A DNA stretch of 28,182 nt from JANOAR01 sp031411235 (GCA_031411235.1 JANOAR010000263.1:1-28182); one strand, 5' to 3'; shown: positions 1 through 8,772, counted from the stretch's first letter. The notes: generated by a model from the letters alone, not told the origin. Program-made: numbers and translations.

Positions 1-647
1 TCGCGCTCCGGGTCTTCGCGGTACTGGCCACGCGTCAGCTTTTCAAAGAAGGCCGTGTCCTCCTCGTAGTTCAGGTTGTAGGCCGAGACGTGGTCGGGCC
101 GCAACTCCAGCGTGCGTTGCAGCGTCGCGGCCCAGGCGGCTAGGGGTTGGCCAGGAATGGAGAACATGAGGTCGAGATTCATGCTGCCGATGCCTGCGTC
201 GCGTAACATTTGAAACGTCGCTGCCGCCTCGGCAGGTGAGTGATCCCGGCCCAGGGTCGCGAGTGTGGGCGCGTCCCAGGCTTGCACCCCGAGACTGGCC
301 CGCGACACGCCCTGGCGCACCAGCATCGCCGCCTTGCCCGGCGTGATGGTGCGTGGATTCACCTCCAGGGCAAACTCATCGAGCGCCTCCCATTTCAAAA
401 TGTCGCGCAGCCCGCCGAGCAGGCGCTCCAAGTGCCCCTCGCTCAGCAAGGTGGGAGTACCGCCACCGAGATAAACCGTGCGCAGAGCGAGAGGCACCCG
501 CGCCTGGTAGAGCCTAGCCTCGGCAAGAATCGCCTCGACAAAAGCCGCCATGTCCGTCGCCCCTGGCTGGTGTTTATAGAAGGCGCAGTATGGGCAGATG
601 CGATGGCAGAAGGGGATGTGCAGGTATAAATGTTCGATGGCAGCCAC
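1..647 (-). CDS. hemW: Radical SAM heme chaperone HemW (partial, C-terminus outside window)
   Basis: HemW-like member of the radical SAM coproporphyrinogen III oxidase family; characterised members insert heme into respiratory enzymes rather than oxidise coproporphyrinogen. Reading the minus strand gives YLHIPFCHRICPYC near the start, with the CxxxCxxC motif that binds the SAM 4Fe-4S cluster, then LGGGTPTLL, EVNPRTIT, SLGVQAWD, GRDHSPAEA and NLDLMFSIPGQP, all in family order. About 215 residues are present; the rest, including the C-terminal HemW domain, lies beyond base 1. The start is uncertain. GTG at 647 is chosen because family proteins begin just before the HLYLHIPF stretch. The frame stays open upstream to a TTG at 743 that overlaps the exporter's stop codon, so translational coupling is possible. 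Family identity is firm; the choice of HemW over oxygen-independent HemN follows from the compact N-terminus. Confidence 0.88.
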   Translation of the reverse strand, partial: MAAIEHLYLHIPFCHRICPYCAFYKHQPGATDMAAFVEAILAEARLYQARVPLALRTVYLGGGTPTLLSEGHLERLLGGLRDILKWEALDEFALEVNPRTITPGKAAMLVRQGVSRASLGVQAWDAPTLATLGRDHSPAEAAATFQMLRDAGIGSMNLDLMFSIPGQPLAAWAATLQRTLELRPDHVSAYNLNYEEDTAFFEKLTRGQYREDPER

Positions 648-739
648 GAGGGGCGCACAGTGCGGGCGAGGCCTGCAATCGCAAGAGCGGTGTGCCTGGA
701 AGTCTGCGGCACTGCTGAGCTTGCTAGCCAACTCAAAAA

Positions 740-1066
740 TCAATGCCCAGCGGCTGACGCAAACTTGAGCCCTACCACCCCCGCAACAATCAGCCCAAGA
801 CAAACAAGGCGTAACACCTCTCGCGACTCGCCCAGGAAAGCCATGCCAATCATAGCCGTGCCTGCCGCACCAATGCCCGTCCACACCGCATAGCCCGTGC
901 CCACCGGAATGGTCTTGAGCGCCACCGCCAGCAACCCAAAGCTAGCGACCATAGCGCAGAGCGTCGCCACACTCGGCCAAAACCTGGAAAACCCCTCCGT
1001 GTATTTGAGCCCAACGGCCCATCCAATCTCAAGCACGCCAGCAACGACTAAATAAATCCACGCCAT
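740..1066 (-). CDS. SMR family exporter, Gdx/SugE-like (guanidinium-type)
   Basis: Small multidrug resistance family inner-membrane protein of 108 residues, the usual length, with four predicted helices. It carries the membrane glutamate (E13 in VLEIGWAVG) used for proton-coupled antiport and the Gdx/SugE signatures GLKYTEGFSR, VGTGYAVWTGIG and FLGES. Characterised Gdx proteins export guanidinium; assigning that substrate here is inference. The start at 1066 is preferred over an upstream in-frame codon at 1102 because it matches the family N-terminus and has a strong GGAAGGA ribosome site 7 bases upstream, the only clear one in this window. That site sits inside a hairpin (see 1075-1089). The stop overlaps a possible TTG start of hemW. 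No known guanidine riboswitch was recognised upstream. Confidence 0.93.
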   Translation of the reverse strand: MAWIYLVVAGVLEIGWAVGLKYTEGFSRFWPSVATLCAMVASFGLLAVALKTIPVGTGYAVWTGIGAAGTAMIGMAFLGESREVLRLVCLGLIVAGVVGLKFASAAGH

Positions 1067-1074
1067 GGGTTTTT

Positions 1075-1089
1075 CCTTCCATCGGAAGG
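1075..1089 (-). promoter_or_regulatory. Hairpin covering the exporter's Shine-Dalgarno
   Basis: On the minus strand CCTTCC-GAT-GGAAGG forms a perfect 6-bp stem with a 3-nt loop in the exporter leader. The 3' arm is the ribosome binding site, so folding would hide it. The pairing is seen directly; translational control is inferred. The loop is not the ACGR loop of the guanidine-II class. Confidence 0.5.
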
Positions 1090-1157
1090 GGCGCGTGTGC
1101 AACTCGAACCCAATCGGGGAAGCGCTAACAATTCATGGCTGAAGCCGAAGTAAGAGC

Positions 1158-2084
1158 CTAAAACAACACGTTTTCGATGAAGCCCGCCACATGCTCCGGC
1201 AGTTTGCGGTGCTTGCGCGCGAGCACCACGAGATCGCGGCTGAACATCGGCTTCATCTCCAACCTCACGATAGCCTGTCGCCGGCGGTATAGTGCCAGTG
1301 CTCGCTGTGGCACCAGCGCCACACCCATGCCGGAGGCGACGAGGTTGATGATGAGATCAAAATTATCCAGCTCCATCACAGGTTCGATGCGCAAGCCCTG
1401 GCGCTTCAGCCAGCGACGCATCAACTGGCCCGTGATGCTTGCTGCGTGAATGAGTAGCCACGGCTGTGCATTGTGCCATTTTGCAAACGCTGCCGCAGCA
1501 GTGCTGCCACCCTTGGTCTTAGGACGCTTGTCGGCAATGGTTTGCGAGGCAATCAGCACGAAGGCGTCCTTGAAGCGATGCGTGACAACGAGGCTCTCGG
1601 GCATCTTCGAGGGAGGGCATAGCACGCCCACATCAAGTTCCTGCTGCTCCAGTGCGCTCAACAACTCCGCACTGCTCTGGTAAGACACTGCGCAGCCGAC
1701 CTGCGGCAAGCGCTGCTGATGTGCATGGAACAAGCCAGGCATATGCGCCATCGGCACCGTGCGAGACACCCCCACTCGCACTACAGGCCGAATCGTACCG
1801 AAAGTGGTCTGCAAGCCCTCCAACGTGGCCGCAACACCGCCAAGCAATCTGGCCGACTCTTTAGCGAGAAAGCGCCCGGCCTCAGTCAGTTCCACAGAAC
1901 GCGTTGTGCGTGTGATCAAGTCGATGCCCAAACGATTCTCCAACGACTGCATCTGCCGCGTCATAGCGCTCTGCGACAAGCCCGCCTCCCTCGCGGCGAG
2001 GGTGAAGCTACGATGCCTGACCACCAGATGGAACAGATGCAGGGCATAAAGATCGAATGGTTTGCGGGCGAGGTATTCATGCAT
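1158..2084 (-). CDS. LysR family transcriptional regulator
   Basis: LysR-type regulator of about 308 residues, normal for the family. An N-terminal winged helix-turn-helix lies at about residues 10-70, with the typical run SFTLAAREAGLSQSAMTRQM, then LENRLGIDLITR and LTEAGR. A periplasmic-binding-like effector domain starts near residue 90. An alternative in-frame ATG at 2105 would add seven residues. I prefer 2084 because an imperfect LysR-like dyad (2083-2110) then sits directly upstream of the start rather than in the coding sequence; neither start has a clear ribosome site. The gene diverges from the ferredoxin at 2173, a usual layout when a LysR protein controls its neighbour, but the effector and targets are not evident. 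Confidence 0.93.
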   Translation of the reverse strand: MHEYLARKPFDLYALHLFHLVVRHRSFTLAAREAGLSQSAMTRQMQSLENRLGIDLITRTTRSVELTEAGRFLAKESARLLGGVAATLEGLQTTFGTIRPVVRVGVSRTVPMAHMPGLFHAHQQRLPQVGCAVSYQSSAELLSALEQQELDVGVLCPPSKMPESLVVTHRFKDAFVLIASQTIADKRPKTKGGSTAAAAFAKWHNAQPWLLIHAASITGQLMRRWLKRQGLRIEPVMELDNFDLIINLVASGMGVALVPQRALALYRRRQAIVRLEMKPMFSRDLVVLARKHRKLPEHVAGFIENVLF

Positions 2085-2110
2085 TACTTGCAATAAACCA
2101 TGCAATTAAT
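2083..2110. promoter_or_regulatory. Imperfect dyad between LysR gene and ferredoxin (candidate operator)
   Basis: ATTACTTGCA, 8 bases, then TGCAATTAAT: nine of ten arm positions are complementary, with a TTGCA-N8-TGCAA core containing the T-N11-A spacing typical of LysR boxes. It lies at the start of the LysR gene and upstream of the divergent ferredoxin gene. Use as an autoregulatory or shared operator is inferred. Confidence 0.5.
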
Positions 2111-2172
2111 GAACTACACACAAAAACAATGCGAAGCGATGAATGGGCCGAACCTCAAACCCAAACCATCCC

Positions 2173-2406
2173 ATGCCAAATATCGAAGACCGCAGCCCAG
2201 AAAACATCCCAGGCCGCTACTACGTGGACAGCAGTTGCATCGACTGTGACCTCTGCCGTGAGCTAGCCCCTGCTCATTTCATGAGAAACGCCGACATCGG
2301 CCTGAGCATCGTCCACCGCCAGCCAATCACACCAGAAGAGATCTCGCAGTGCGAAGACGCCCTGACTGGTTGCCCCACGGAATCCATTGGGAATGACGCG
2401 CAATGA
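2173..2406 (+). CDS. Small 4Fe-4S ferredoxin
   Basis: Soluble electron carrier of 77 residues. C22, C25 and C28 form CIDCDLC, and the C67-P68 pair in TGCPTESIG supplies the fourth ligand of one 4Fe-4S cluster; C60 is an extra cysteine. The N-terminal stretch PENIPGRYYVDSSCIDCDLC is like single-cluster ferredoxins I associate with Verrucomicrobia and Planctomycetes. ATG at 2173 is chosen because it gives that conserved N-terminus; ATG at 2143 would add ten poorly conserved residues. The gene diverges from a LysR regulator and is closed by the hairpin at 2415-2451. The redox partner is unknown. Confidence 0.88.
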   Translation: MPNIEDRSPENIPGRYYVDSSCIDCDLCRELAPAHFMRNADIGLSIVHRQPITPEEISQCEDALTGCPTESIGNDAQ

Positions 2407-2414
2407 CCACAAAA

Positions 2415-2451
2415 AAAGCCGCCCTCGCCATAGCTTGGCGAAGGCGGCTTT
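2415..2451. terminator. Bidirectional intrinsic terminator
   Basis: AAAGCCGCC pairs with GGCGGCTTT, continues after one mismatch with TCGCC/GGCGA, and closes on a 7-nt loop. An A-run precedes it at 2411-2417, giving a U-run for the minus-strand transcript; TTT follows on plus. It lies between the 3' ends of the convergent ferredoxin and epimerase genes. Confidence 0.85.
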
Positions 2452-2469
2452 ATGACTGCCCGAAGCAGC

Positions 2470-3312
2470 TTACGCCACCAGCGGGTGCAGGTTGTCTTTG
2501 CACCATTGGCCGTTCTGGCGGGTCACACCATCGGGATCGCCGATGGCGGCGTGGGCTTCGTCTTCGCAGACGATCCAGCCTTCGTAGTTCCGCACGGTGA
2601 GCCATTCGGTGATCTGGTGGAAGTCGAGCTTGCCGGTACCCATCTGCGCCCAGGGCTCGGCTCCGTTGCCGCTGAAGTCCTTGTAGTGGATGTGGTTCAC
2701 GAGGTGGCCCCACTGGGTCATGGTGTCGATGACGTCCATGCCACCGCGAATGATGTGGCCGACGTCGGGCGTCCAACCAGTGACGCGGGGGTCGAGGCTG
2801 TTGAGCACCACATCGTAGTCTTCCTGCGTGCGCACCACGGAGGAGGGCGGGCTGTTCGGATGGAAGGAACAGACGAGGCCAGCATCGATGGCGCGACGCG
2901 AGACGGCGTTGACGTTTTTTGCCAAGTTCATGCGACGCTCATTGATGTCTTTGCGGTTCGTCGGCAGGGGCACGGTGCCGAGCTTGGCTCCTGGGAAATG
3001 CTTCAGCGCGGCGATGGCATAGTCGGCAGCGATGCGCTCGGATTCGTTTTCCTTTTCGTCGTTCCAACCGCACACGAGGGCGAGGCCGCAGAGCTTCATG
3101 TTGTACTTGTCGAGGGTGTCCTTGAGCTTGATCGGGTCTTTGAAATCACCGAGCCAGTAGTCGGGGAAGCACTCGAGCACCATCGGCTCGATGCCCGTGA
3201 AGCCGCTCTCTGCGGCCACTTTGATCATGTGGTCGAGTTTGTTGGTGTAGGCCGCGCCGGTGCCTTGCATGAACCAGGTATAGACCTGGGAGCCGAATTG
3301 GATCTTTGCCAT
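2470..3312 (-). CDS. Sugar phosphate isomerase/epimerase-like TIM barrel protein
   Basis: Xylose-isomerase-like / AP endonuclease family 2 protein of 280 residues. Candidate metal and catalytic residues sit where the family places them: E42 in GIEPM, H151 in SFHPNSPP, D183 and H186 in TPDVGHI, H209 with K211-D212 in HIHYKDF, and E250 in IVCEDE. Such enzymes isomerise or epimerise sugars, inositols or hydroxypyruvate; the substrate cannot be told from sequence. The ATG at 3312 (MAKIQFGSQVYTW) begins the conserved part. The frame is open to 3573, but that 87-residue extension is Arg/Trp-rich, overlaps the divergent S4 gene, and is rejected. No signal peptide and no clear ribosome site. It stands alone and ends at the shared terminator. 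Confidence 0.9.
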   Translation of the reverse strand: MAKIQFGSQVYTWFMQGTGAAYTNKLDHMIKVAAESGFTGIEPMVLECFPDYWLGDFKDPIKLKDTLDKYNMKLCGLALVCGWNDEKENESERIAADYAIAALKHFPGAKLGTVPLPTNRKDINERRMNLAKNVNAVSRRAIDAGLVCSFHPNSPPSSVVRTQEDYDVVLNSLDPRVTGWTPDVGHIIRGGMDVIDTMTQWGHLVNHIHYKDFSGNGAEPWAQMGTGKLDFHQITEWLTVRNYEGWIVCEDEAHAAIGDPDGVTRQNGQWCKDNLHPLVA

Positions 3313-3506
3313 GTGGGTGTCTGTGGGTTTGAGGTTGGGTAAAAAAATGCCCGCCGTCTGTGGGCGGCGAAGCGGCGCAATGAGGCAAGAAGCGACAGCA
3401 AGTCCAGCCTCGAAACACAGGCAAATGAAGATCGCCGCTCGCCACAACGGCACCCCGCCGCCAGCTATCATTTGCCACCCTAGCCACAGGTTCCATCGTG
3501 CCGCCC

Positions 3507-3899
3507 ATGCCGCTCGACACCCTCCGCGCCGACAAATATCTGCATCAAGTGCGCCTCTACGCCACGCGCCCACTCGCCGTCGCCGCCTGTGAGAAAAGCA
3601 ACGTCATCATCGACGGCAATGCCATCAAGCCCGCACGCTGCCTACGCACAGGCGACATCCTCCACATCGAGCGCGGCGACTTGCGCCTCATCATCAAAGT
3701 CATCGCCTTCCCCGAGCGCCGCATCAGCGCCACCCTCGTCGCCGACTTCTATGAAAACCTAACGCCCACGGAGAACTACACCCGCGCCGCTGCCGCCCGC
3801 GAGCAGCGCCGACTCACCGCGCCGCCCACGCAAGAACCGCAGCAGCGCCCCACGAAAAAAAACCTGCGCCTCATCCGCCAGTGGATGGGCCGGGAATGA
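3507..3899 (+). CDS. hslR: S4-domain RNA-binding protein, Hsp15-like
   Basis: Protein of 130 residues with an N-terminal S4 RNA-binding fold at about residues 3-65: LRADKYLHQVRLYATRPLA, then NVIIDGNAIKPARCLRTGD, followed by a basic Gln/Arg-rich tail. Size and layout match Hsp15 (HslR), which binds 50S subunits carrying stranded nascent chains and helps recycle them. The ATG at 3507 is preferred over a GTG at 3498. It ends 67 bases before the large DUF4175-like gene on the same strand. The symbol is by family resemblance; other short S4 proteins cannot be fully excluded. Confidence 0.8.
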   Translation: MPLDTLRADKYLHQVRLYATRPLAVAACEKSNVIIDGNAIKPARCLRTGDILHIERGDLRLIIKVIAFPERRISATLVADFYENLTPTENYTRAAAAREQRRLTAPPTQEPQQRPTKKNLRLIRQWMGRE

Positions 3900-3966
3900 T
3901 GTAAAACTGCGCCTTCGCTGCTCGAAGCTCGCTCCCCACACCGTTCCCCTTTTCCCCCGCACCATC

Positions 3967-6900
3967 ATGGACCTCGCCCTCCGCCCCGCCACCCTCGCCG
4001 CTCTCAACGCCTTTCGCACCCGTCGCAACGCCCTCATCAGCGCTCGCGCCGCCCTCATCGTCCTGGCCATCGGCCTCGCCGCCCTCGTCGGCATCGCCCT
4101 CCTCGACCGTGCTTGGCTGCTCCCCGACCTCATCCGCCCCTGGGTCTCCGTCGCCGCTTACATCGCCCTCGGCTACGCCGCCTGGCAGCTCGCCTTACGC
4201 ACCCTCACCAGCGCCAGCGACCACACCCTCACCGCTCGTTTAGCCGAGCAAAGCGCCCCCGAGCTGCGCGAAAAACTCCTCGCCGCCGTCGAACTCGCCC
4301 GCACCGCCCCCTCGCAAATCAAAGACTCCCACGAGTTCCGCGCCCGGCTCCAGGATCAAGTCGCCGCTATTGCCCATACCCTCGACATTACCAAGGCCCT
4401 CCCCACCACGACCCTCACCCCCTGGGCCAGGCACCTCGGCCTCGCCCTCCTTGGCACCGTCCTCCTCTCCCTCATCCCCACTCTCCACCTCCCCGGTTTC
4501 CTAGCCCGCGCTGCCCTCCCCTTTGCCAATCTCGAGCGCCCCTCCAGCGTCAAAATCGCCATCCTTACCCCCGCCACCTCGCCCTCCATCGCGCCCATCG
4601 CCAGCGAAGTCAGCGTCAGCGCCCGTATCACCAGCCAACCCGGCAGCAGCCTCAGCGCCGCCACCATCGAGTACGGCGAACCCACCGCCAGCCCGCGCCG
4701 CATGGATCTCACCCGCACCTCCAGCACCAGCGACACCTTCGACACCCGCCTCCCCATCGGCCAGACCGACATCCGCTTCCGCATCCACGCCGCCGATGCC
4801 ATCAGCCCATGGCACACCATTGCTGCCAAGCCCCGCCCCCGCATCCTCACCTTCGTCAAAACCATCGCCCCTCCCGCCTACGTCCCCACCGCCCAGCCCA
4901 TCACCATCACCGAAGACCACGGCGACCTCGAAGCCCTCGCCGGCAGCACCGTTACCCTTGCGCTCACCCCCAACCAACCCATCGAAAAAGCCGAAATCGT
5001 CTTCGATCCCGACCTAGCCACCCACGCCCCCGCGCCCGCCGTCGCCATCACGCCCGCAGCACTCAACGCTCAGCTCAACCTGGACGGCAAATCCGAAGCC
5101 TGGACGCTTCGCCTCACCGCCGCCGACACCCACTTCACCAATGACGAAGCCGCCAGTTGGCACATCACCACCATTCCCGACCTCCCACCTCTCGCCAGCA
5201 TCACCGAGCCCACCGAGCAGCAGGAAGCCCTCGCCGATGAAACGCTCCGCATCCTCGGCCTCGCCAGTGACGACGTCGGTCTCGCCAAGCTCCAGCTCAG
5301 CCAATCCATCAACGGCGAAAAACCCACCACCCTGGATCTCCCCCTCATCGCCAGCACCGAAAACGGCGCACCAAAAACTGAAAACGCCCCCATCAAAGAA
5401 GCCACCACCCAGCACCTCCTCATCCTCCCCACGCTTCAGTTAAAGCCTAGCGACACCCTGCAACTCAGGTTCATCGCCACCGACCTCAAAGGCCAACGCA
5501 CCGAGTCCCCCCCGCTACGCATCATCATCCTCGAACAGACCATCGACCCCGCCAAACGCGCCTTCGCCCTCGCCCAGAAAGCCCTCGCCCAGAAGGCCAC
5601 TGCCCTCGCCGAGACCACCCGCCAACTCACCAAAGACGCCAGCCAAGCCCAAAAGACCGCCCGCCTAGAGCAACGCGGCAAACCCATCACCGACGCCGAA
5701 GTCAAGCTCTCCCGGCTCAAGCAGCAGCTCGACACCACCCGCGCTCAAGCCGACGACCTCTGGCAGCAACTTAAAGCCGCCGCCGCCGCCGCACCCGACG
5801 CCCTCGCCGCCGAAGAAACCCAACTCCTCGGGCAAAAGCTCGCCCAACTCCGCCGCGACCCCCTTGCCCAAGCCGAAGCCCTCACCCACGACGGCCTAGA
5901 ATCCACCGAAGCCCTCAAACGCGCCGCCGCCGAGGCCAGTAGCCTAGCCGCCCGCATCGAAGACGCCGCCCGCAACTTCGCCACCGCCGCCACCGCCAAC
6001 ATCGCCCTCCAGTCCGCCCAGCAGAGCACCCGCCAGCAGACCACCCTCACCGCCACCGCCCTCGACGCCAATCGCGACGCCAAGCAACGGCCCAAATGGC
6101 AAGAGCAGCAACGCGCCGCCATCGACGCCCGCCAAGACATGGCCGCCGATATCGCCGCCCTGAATGAAATCGTCCACGGTGGCCACCAGCATAATATTTA
6201 CGAAGCCACCAAAAGCCTCACCGAGACCACCACAGACCTCGCCGCCGCCCTCGACCGAACCCCAGACCAACCACCCGCTCCGCCACCCGCCCCCGCCCCC
6301 CAAAGCGCCACTCCCCAAGGTGAAAAAAAGACCCCCGAAGCCCTCTACACCGCCGCCGATAACCTCCGCAACCGCCTCACCCGCACCCGAGACACCGTCA
6401 AAAACATCGCCGAAGACGCCACCCGCCGAGCCGCCGAAACCCGGCGCAACCTCCAGCAGCAAGACAACCCCGCTCTTCAAGCCTTAGAAAAGGCCAAAGC
6501 CCACCTCCACGACGCCGCCAACATCGCCGCCGATCCCAAGCGCCAGGCCAAACAAAAAGCTGATAAAGAAGGCAACACCGCCCCCGACCGCGCCCAGGCA
6601 GAACTCGCCCAAGCCAGCCAGCAACTCCAAGACCAAGGCGAACTCAAAGAGCAAAACCCCCTCACCAACACCCAAGCCGCCCTCGACACCAATCGCACCT
6701 CCCGCGCCGCTGAAGCCCTCCGCCAAGCCACTCAAGTCGCCGCCGCTACACCTAACGACACCCCAGCCAAAGCCCCCGACAAGTCTAAAAACAACCCGCC
6801 CACCCCACCCAACGCCCAGGCCCAAGCCCTCGAAGCCGCCCGCGCCCAAGCCACCGAACTCTCCGCCATCGCCCGTGCCCTCGACGCCGACCAGCTTGCC

Positions 6901-8772
6901 CAAACCGCCGTCGCAGCCCTAGCCAAAGCCCAAACCCCAGGCGCTACCCCTCAAGCAAAATCCCTCCCCGAGAAAACCGCCAACATAGCCACCGCCGCCC
7001 AAGCCGCCAGCGAAGCCCTAGCCCAGCTCCCCCAAGCCATCCGCCGCACCGAAGCCCCCACCAACGAAGCCCGCCAAGCGCAAAACCAAACCGCCCAACT
7101 CGCCCAGCAAGCCGCCGACCAAGCCCGCAACGCTGCCAACGAACTAGCCAACCAAGATCGTCAAACCCAGCAGCAACTTGCCGATCTGAAACCCGGCCAA
7201 CCCAGCCCCACCGCACCCCCCACCCCCGGCAACCTCACCGAAGCCGACGCCAAAACCCGCCAGCTCGCCCTCGCCCTCGCCCAGCAAGCCCAAACCGCCC
7301 GTGACCAACTCCTCGCCCTCACCCCCAAAGTCAGCGACATGATGAAAGCCGTCGCCCAGGACTTGCATCAAAATGCCGACAAAACCCAGGACGCGCAGAA
7401 GCAAGCCGAAGCCGCCCAACCCGTCGCCCAAGTCGCCAAAGAAGCCCAGGCCCTACAAACCCCAGCCGCCGCTAACGCCCAGAAAATGGACGCCCTAGCC
7501 GCCGCCCTCCGCCAAGAAGCCAACGCCGCCGAACTCGACCAAGCCGACCAGCGCCAACTCGCCCGCACCGCCGACGTTGCTCTCGAATCCATGCGGCAAA
7601 AGACCCCACAAATCGCCGCCAATTTACAGGAAGCCACCCGCGCCCAAGCTTCCCAGCCTCAAGCCACTGCCCTGCAAAAAGCCGCCCAAGCCCTGCAAAA
7701 AGCCGCACAAGGCCTCGACCAACTCGCCCAGTCCTTCCAGAAAATGGAAGCCGGCCAAGAAATCCCCGAAGCCCAACTCGCCGCCCTAGGCGAAATGGAA
7801 GCCCAGCTCGGCATCGAAGCCCCCCTCGACGAAGCCTACGACAAAGCCGCCGACCTCGCCAAAGCCCAAACCGACGCCCAAGCCGACCCCGCCAAAGCCC
7901 TAGCCGACCTCGAAGCCCAGCTAAAGGCCAGCCCCGCCATGCAAAAAGCCCTCGCCAACCTTGCCAAAGAGACAGCCCAAACCGCCCAAGCCCAGCTAGC
8001 CAGCAAGGCCAACCAACCCGCCTTCCTCGGCACCGCCGCCGAAGACGCCGCCCACGAAATCTCCCGCGTCGCCCGCCACCAGACCCGCCTCGAAAAACCC
8101 GCCGCCGCTAAAGCCAATGCCGCCGCCGCCGCCGCGCTCCAGCAAACCGCCAAAACCACCAAAACCGAACCCGGCAACGCCACCCCAGCCGTCGCCGCCG
8201 CCGCCCAGCAAGCAGCCGCCACCGCCGCCGAAGCCGCCCAGCAAAGCGCCGCCGAAGCCCCCTCCGCACCAGCCGCTTCTACCCCACTCGCCCAAGCCCA
8301 AGCCACCCAACTTGCCACCGCCCTAGACCAGCTCGACCAAGCCCTCCACCCCGCCAATGCCCAGCCCGGCCAGCCACAACCCCCGCAACCCGGCCAGCCC
8401 CAACAAGGAGCCGCCCAGCAATCCCTCGCCCAGGCCCAGCAAAACCAAAGCCAGCAAATGGCCCAAGCCCGCGCCGAAGGCAAAGTCCCCGGCCAAGGCA
8501 GCCAGCAAGCCACGGCCCAGAACAACCAAAAAGGCAAGCCCGGCCCACCCACCTCAGGCCAAGGCAAAGACGGCACCCCCGATGGCAAAGCCCAAGCCAG
8601 CCCCGACGGCGTCCTCGTGAATATCCCCGTCATGGTACTAGCCGACTGGGGCCACCTCCCCACCAAAATGGCCGAAGACCTCAGCGAAGCCACCCGCCAA
8701 GAAGCCAGCCCCGAATACCGAGCCGCCATCGAGAACTACTACAAAGCCATCGCCGCCAAGGGGAAAAAGTAG
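3967..8772 (+). CDS. Giant DUF4175-like membrane protein with Ala/Gln-rich coiled coil
   Basis: A 1601-residue protein. The N-terminus holds three likely membrane helices at about residues 28-46, 58-78 and 155-174. A beta-rich region of Ig-like character follows to about residue 530. Roughly 900 residues of Ala/Gln/Lys/Glu-rich, heptad-like sequence come next, and then a Pro/Gln/Gly-rich low-complexity stretch around residues 1460-1545. A distinct C-terminus (DWGHLPTKMAEDL, then EYRAAIENYYKAIA) resembles the end of DUF4175 proteins. In Verrucomicrobia and Planctomycetes such genes often lie with MoxR ATPase and DUF58/BatA genes; none is visible here. The function is unknown; an envelope scaffold is a guess. 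The coding strand is extremely C-rich and G-poor, which opens long false reading frames on the other strand. Confidence 0.85.
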   Translation: MDLALRPATLAALNAFRTRRNALISARAALIVLAIGLAALVGIALLDRAWLLPDLIRPWVSVAAYIALGYAAWQLALRTLTSASDHTLTARLAEQSAPELREKLLAAVELARTAPSQIKDSHEFRARLQDQVAAIAHTLDITKALPTTTLTPWARHLGLALLGTVLLSLIPTLHLPGFLARAALPFANLERPSSVKIAILTPATSPSIAPIASEVSVSARITSQPGSSLSAATIEYGEPTASPRRMDLTRTSSTSDTFDTRLPIGQTDIRFRIHAADAISPWHTIAAKPRPRILTFVKTIAPPAYVPTAQPITITEDHGDLEALAGSTVTLALTPNQPIEKAEIVFDPDLATHAPAPAVAITPAALNAQLNLDGKSEAWTLRLTAADTHFTNDEAASWHITTIPDLPPLASITEPTEQQEALADETLRILGLASDDVGLAKLQLSQSINGEKPTTLDLPLIASTENGAPKTENAPIKEATTQHLLILPTLQLKPSDTLQLRFIATDLKGQRTESPPLRIIILEQTIDPAKRAFALAQKALAQKATALAETTRQLTKDASQAQKTARLEQRGKPITDAEVKLSRLKQQLDTTRAQADDLWQQLKAAAAAAPDALAAEETQLLGQKLAQLRRDPLAQAEALTHDGLESTEALKRAAAEASSLAARIEDAARNFATAATANIALQSAQQSTRQQTTLTATALDANRDAKQRPKWQEQQRAAIDARQDMAADIAALNEIVHGGHQHNIYEATKSLTETTTDLAAALDRTPDQPPAPPPAPAPQSATPQGEKKTPEALYTAADNLRNRLTRTRDTVKNIAEDATRRAAETRRNLQQQDNPALQALEKAKAHLHDAANIAADPKRQAKQKADKEGNTAPDRAQAELAQASQQLQDQGELKEQNPLTNTQAALDTNRTSRAAEALRQATQVAAATPNDTPAKAPDKSKNNPPTPPNAQAQALEAARAQATELSAIARALDADQLAQTAVAALAKAQTPGATPQAKSLPEKTANIATAAQAASEALAQLPQAIRRTEAPTNEARQAQNQTAQLAQQAADQARNAANELANQDRQTQQQLADLKPGQPSPTAPPTPGNLTEADAKTRQLALALAQQAQTARDQLLALTPKVSDMMKAVAQDLHQNADKTQDAQKQAEAAQPVAQVAKEAQALQTPAAANAQKMDALAAALRQEANAAELDQADQRQLARTADVALESMRQKTPQIAANLQEATRAQASQPQATALQKAAQALQKAAQGLDQLAQSFQKMEAGQEIPEAQLAALGEMEAQLGIEAPLDEAYDKAADLAKAQTDAQADPAKALADLEAQLKASPAMQKALANLAKETAQTAQAQLASKANQPAFLGTAAEDAAHEISRVARHQTRLEKPAAAKANAAAAAALQQTAKTTKTEPGNATPAVAAAAQQAAATAAEAAQQSAAEAPSAPAASTPLAQAQATQLATALDQLDQALHPANAQPGQPQPPQPGQPQQGAAQQSLAQAQQNQSQQMAQARAEGKVPGQGSQQATAQNNQKGKPGPPTSGQGKDGTPDGKAQASPDGVLVNIPVMVLADWGHLPTKMAEDLSEATRQEASPEYRAAIENYYKAIAAKGKK

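Noticed and set aside
443..736. 97-residue minus-strand frame inside the hemW region
   Set aside because: It is a different frame from the HemW reading with its CxxxCxxC and GGGTPT motifs and has no features of its own.
1067..1160. Guanidine riboswitch before the SMR exporter
   Set aside because: No ykkC-type core and no paired ACGR-loop hairpins could be found; only a short SD hairpin is present.
2452..3342. 296-residue plus-strand frame opposite the epimerase
   Set aside because: It is the complement of a well-supported gene, with Val/His/Glu-rich sequence typical of antisense reading.
3313..3573. 87-residue N-terminal extension of the epimerase frame
   Set aside because: It overlaps the divergent S4 gene, is rich in Arg and Trp, and is not part of the TIM-barrel family.
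7836..8729. 297-residue frame on the minus strand opposite the DUF4175-like gene, and many other long antisense frames at 4200-8600
   Set aside because: The products are Trp/Ala/Gly-rich with no family features. They arise because the C-rich, G-poor coding strand has few stop codons in complement.
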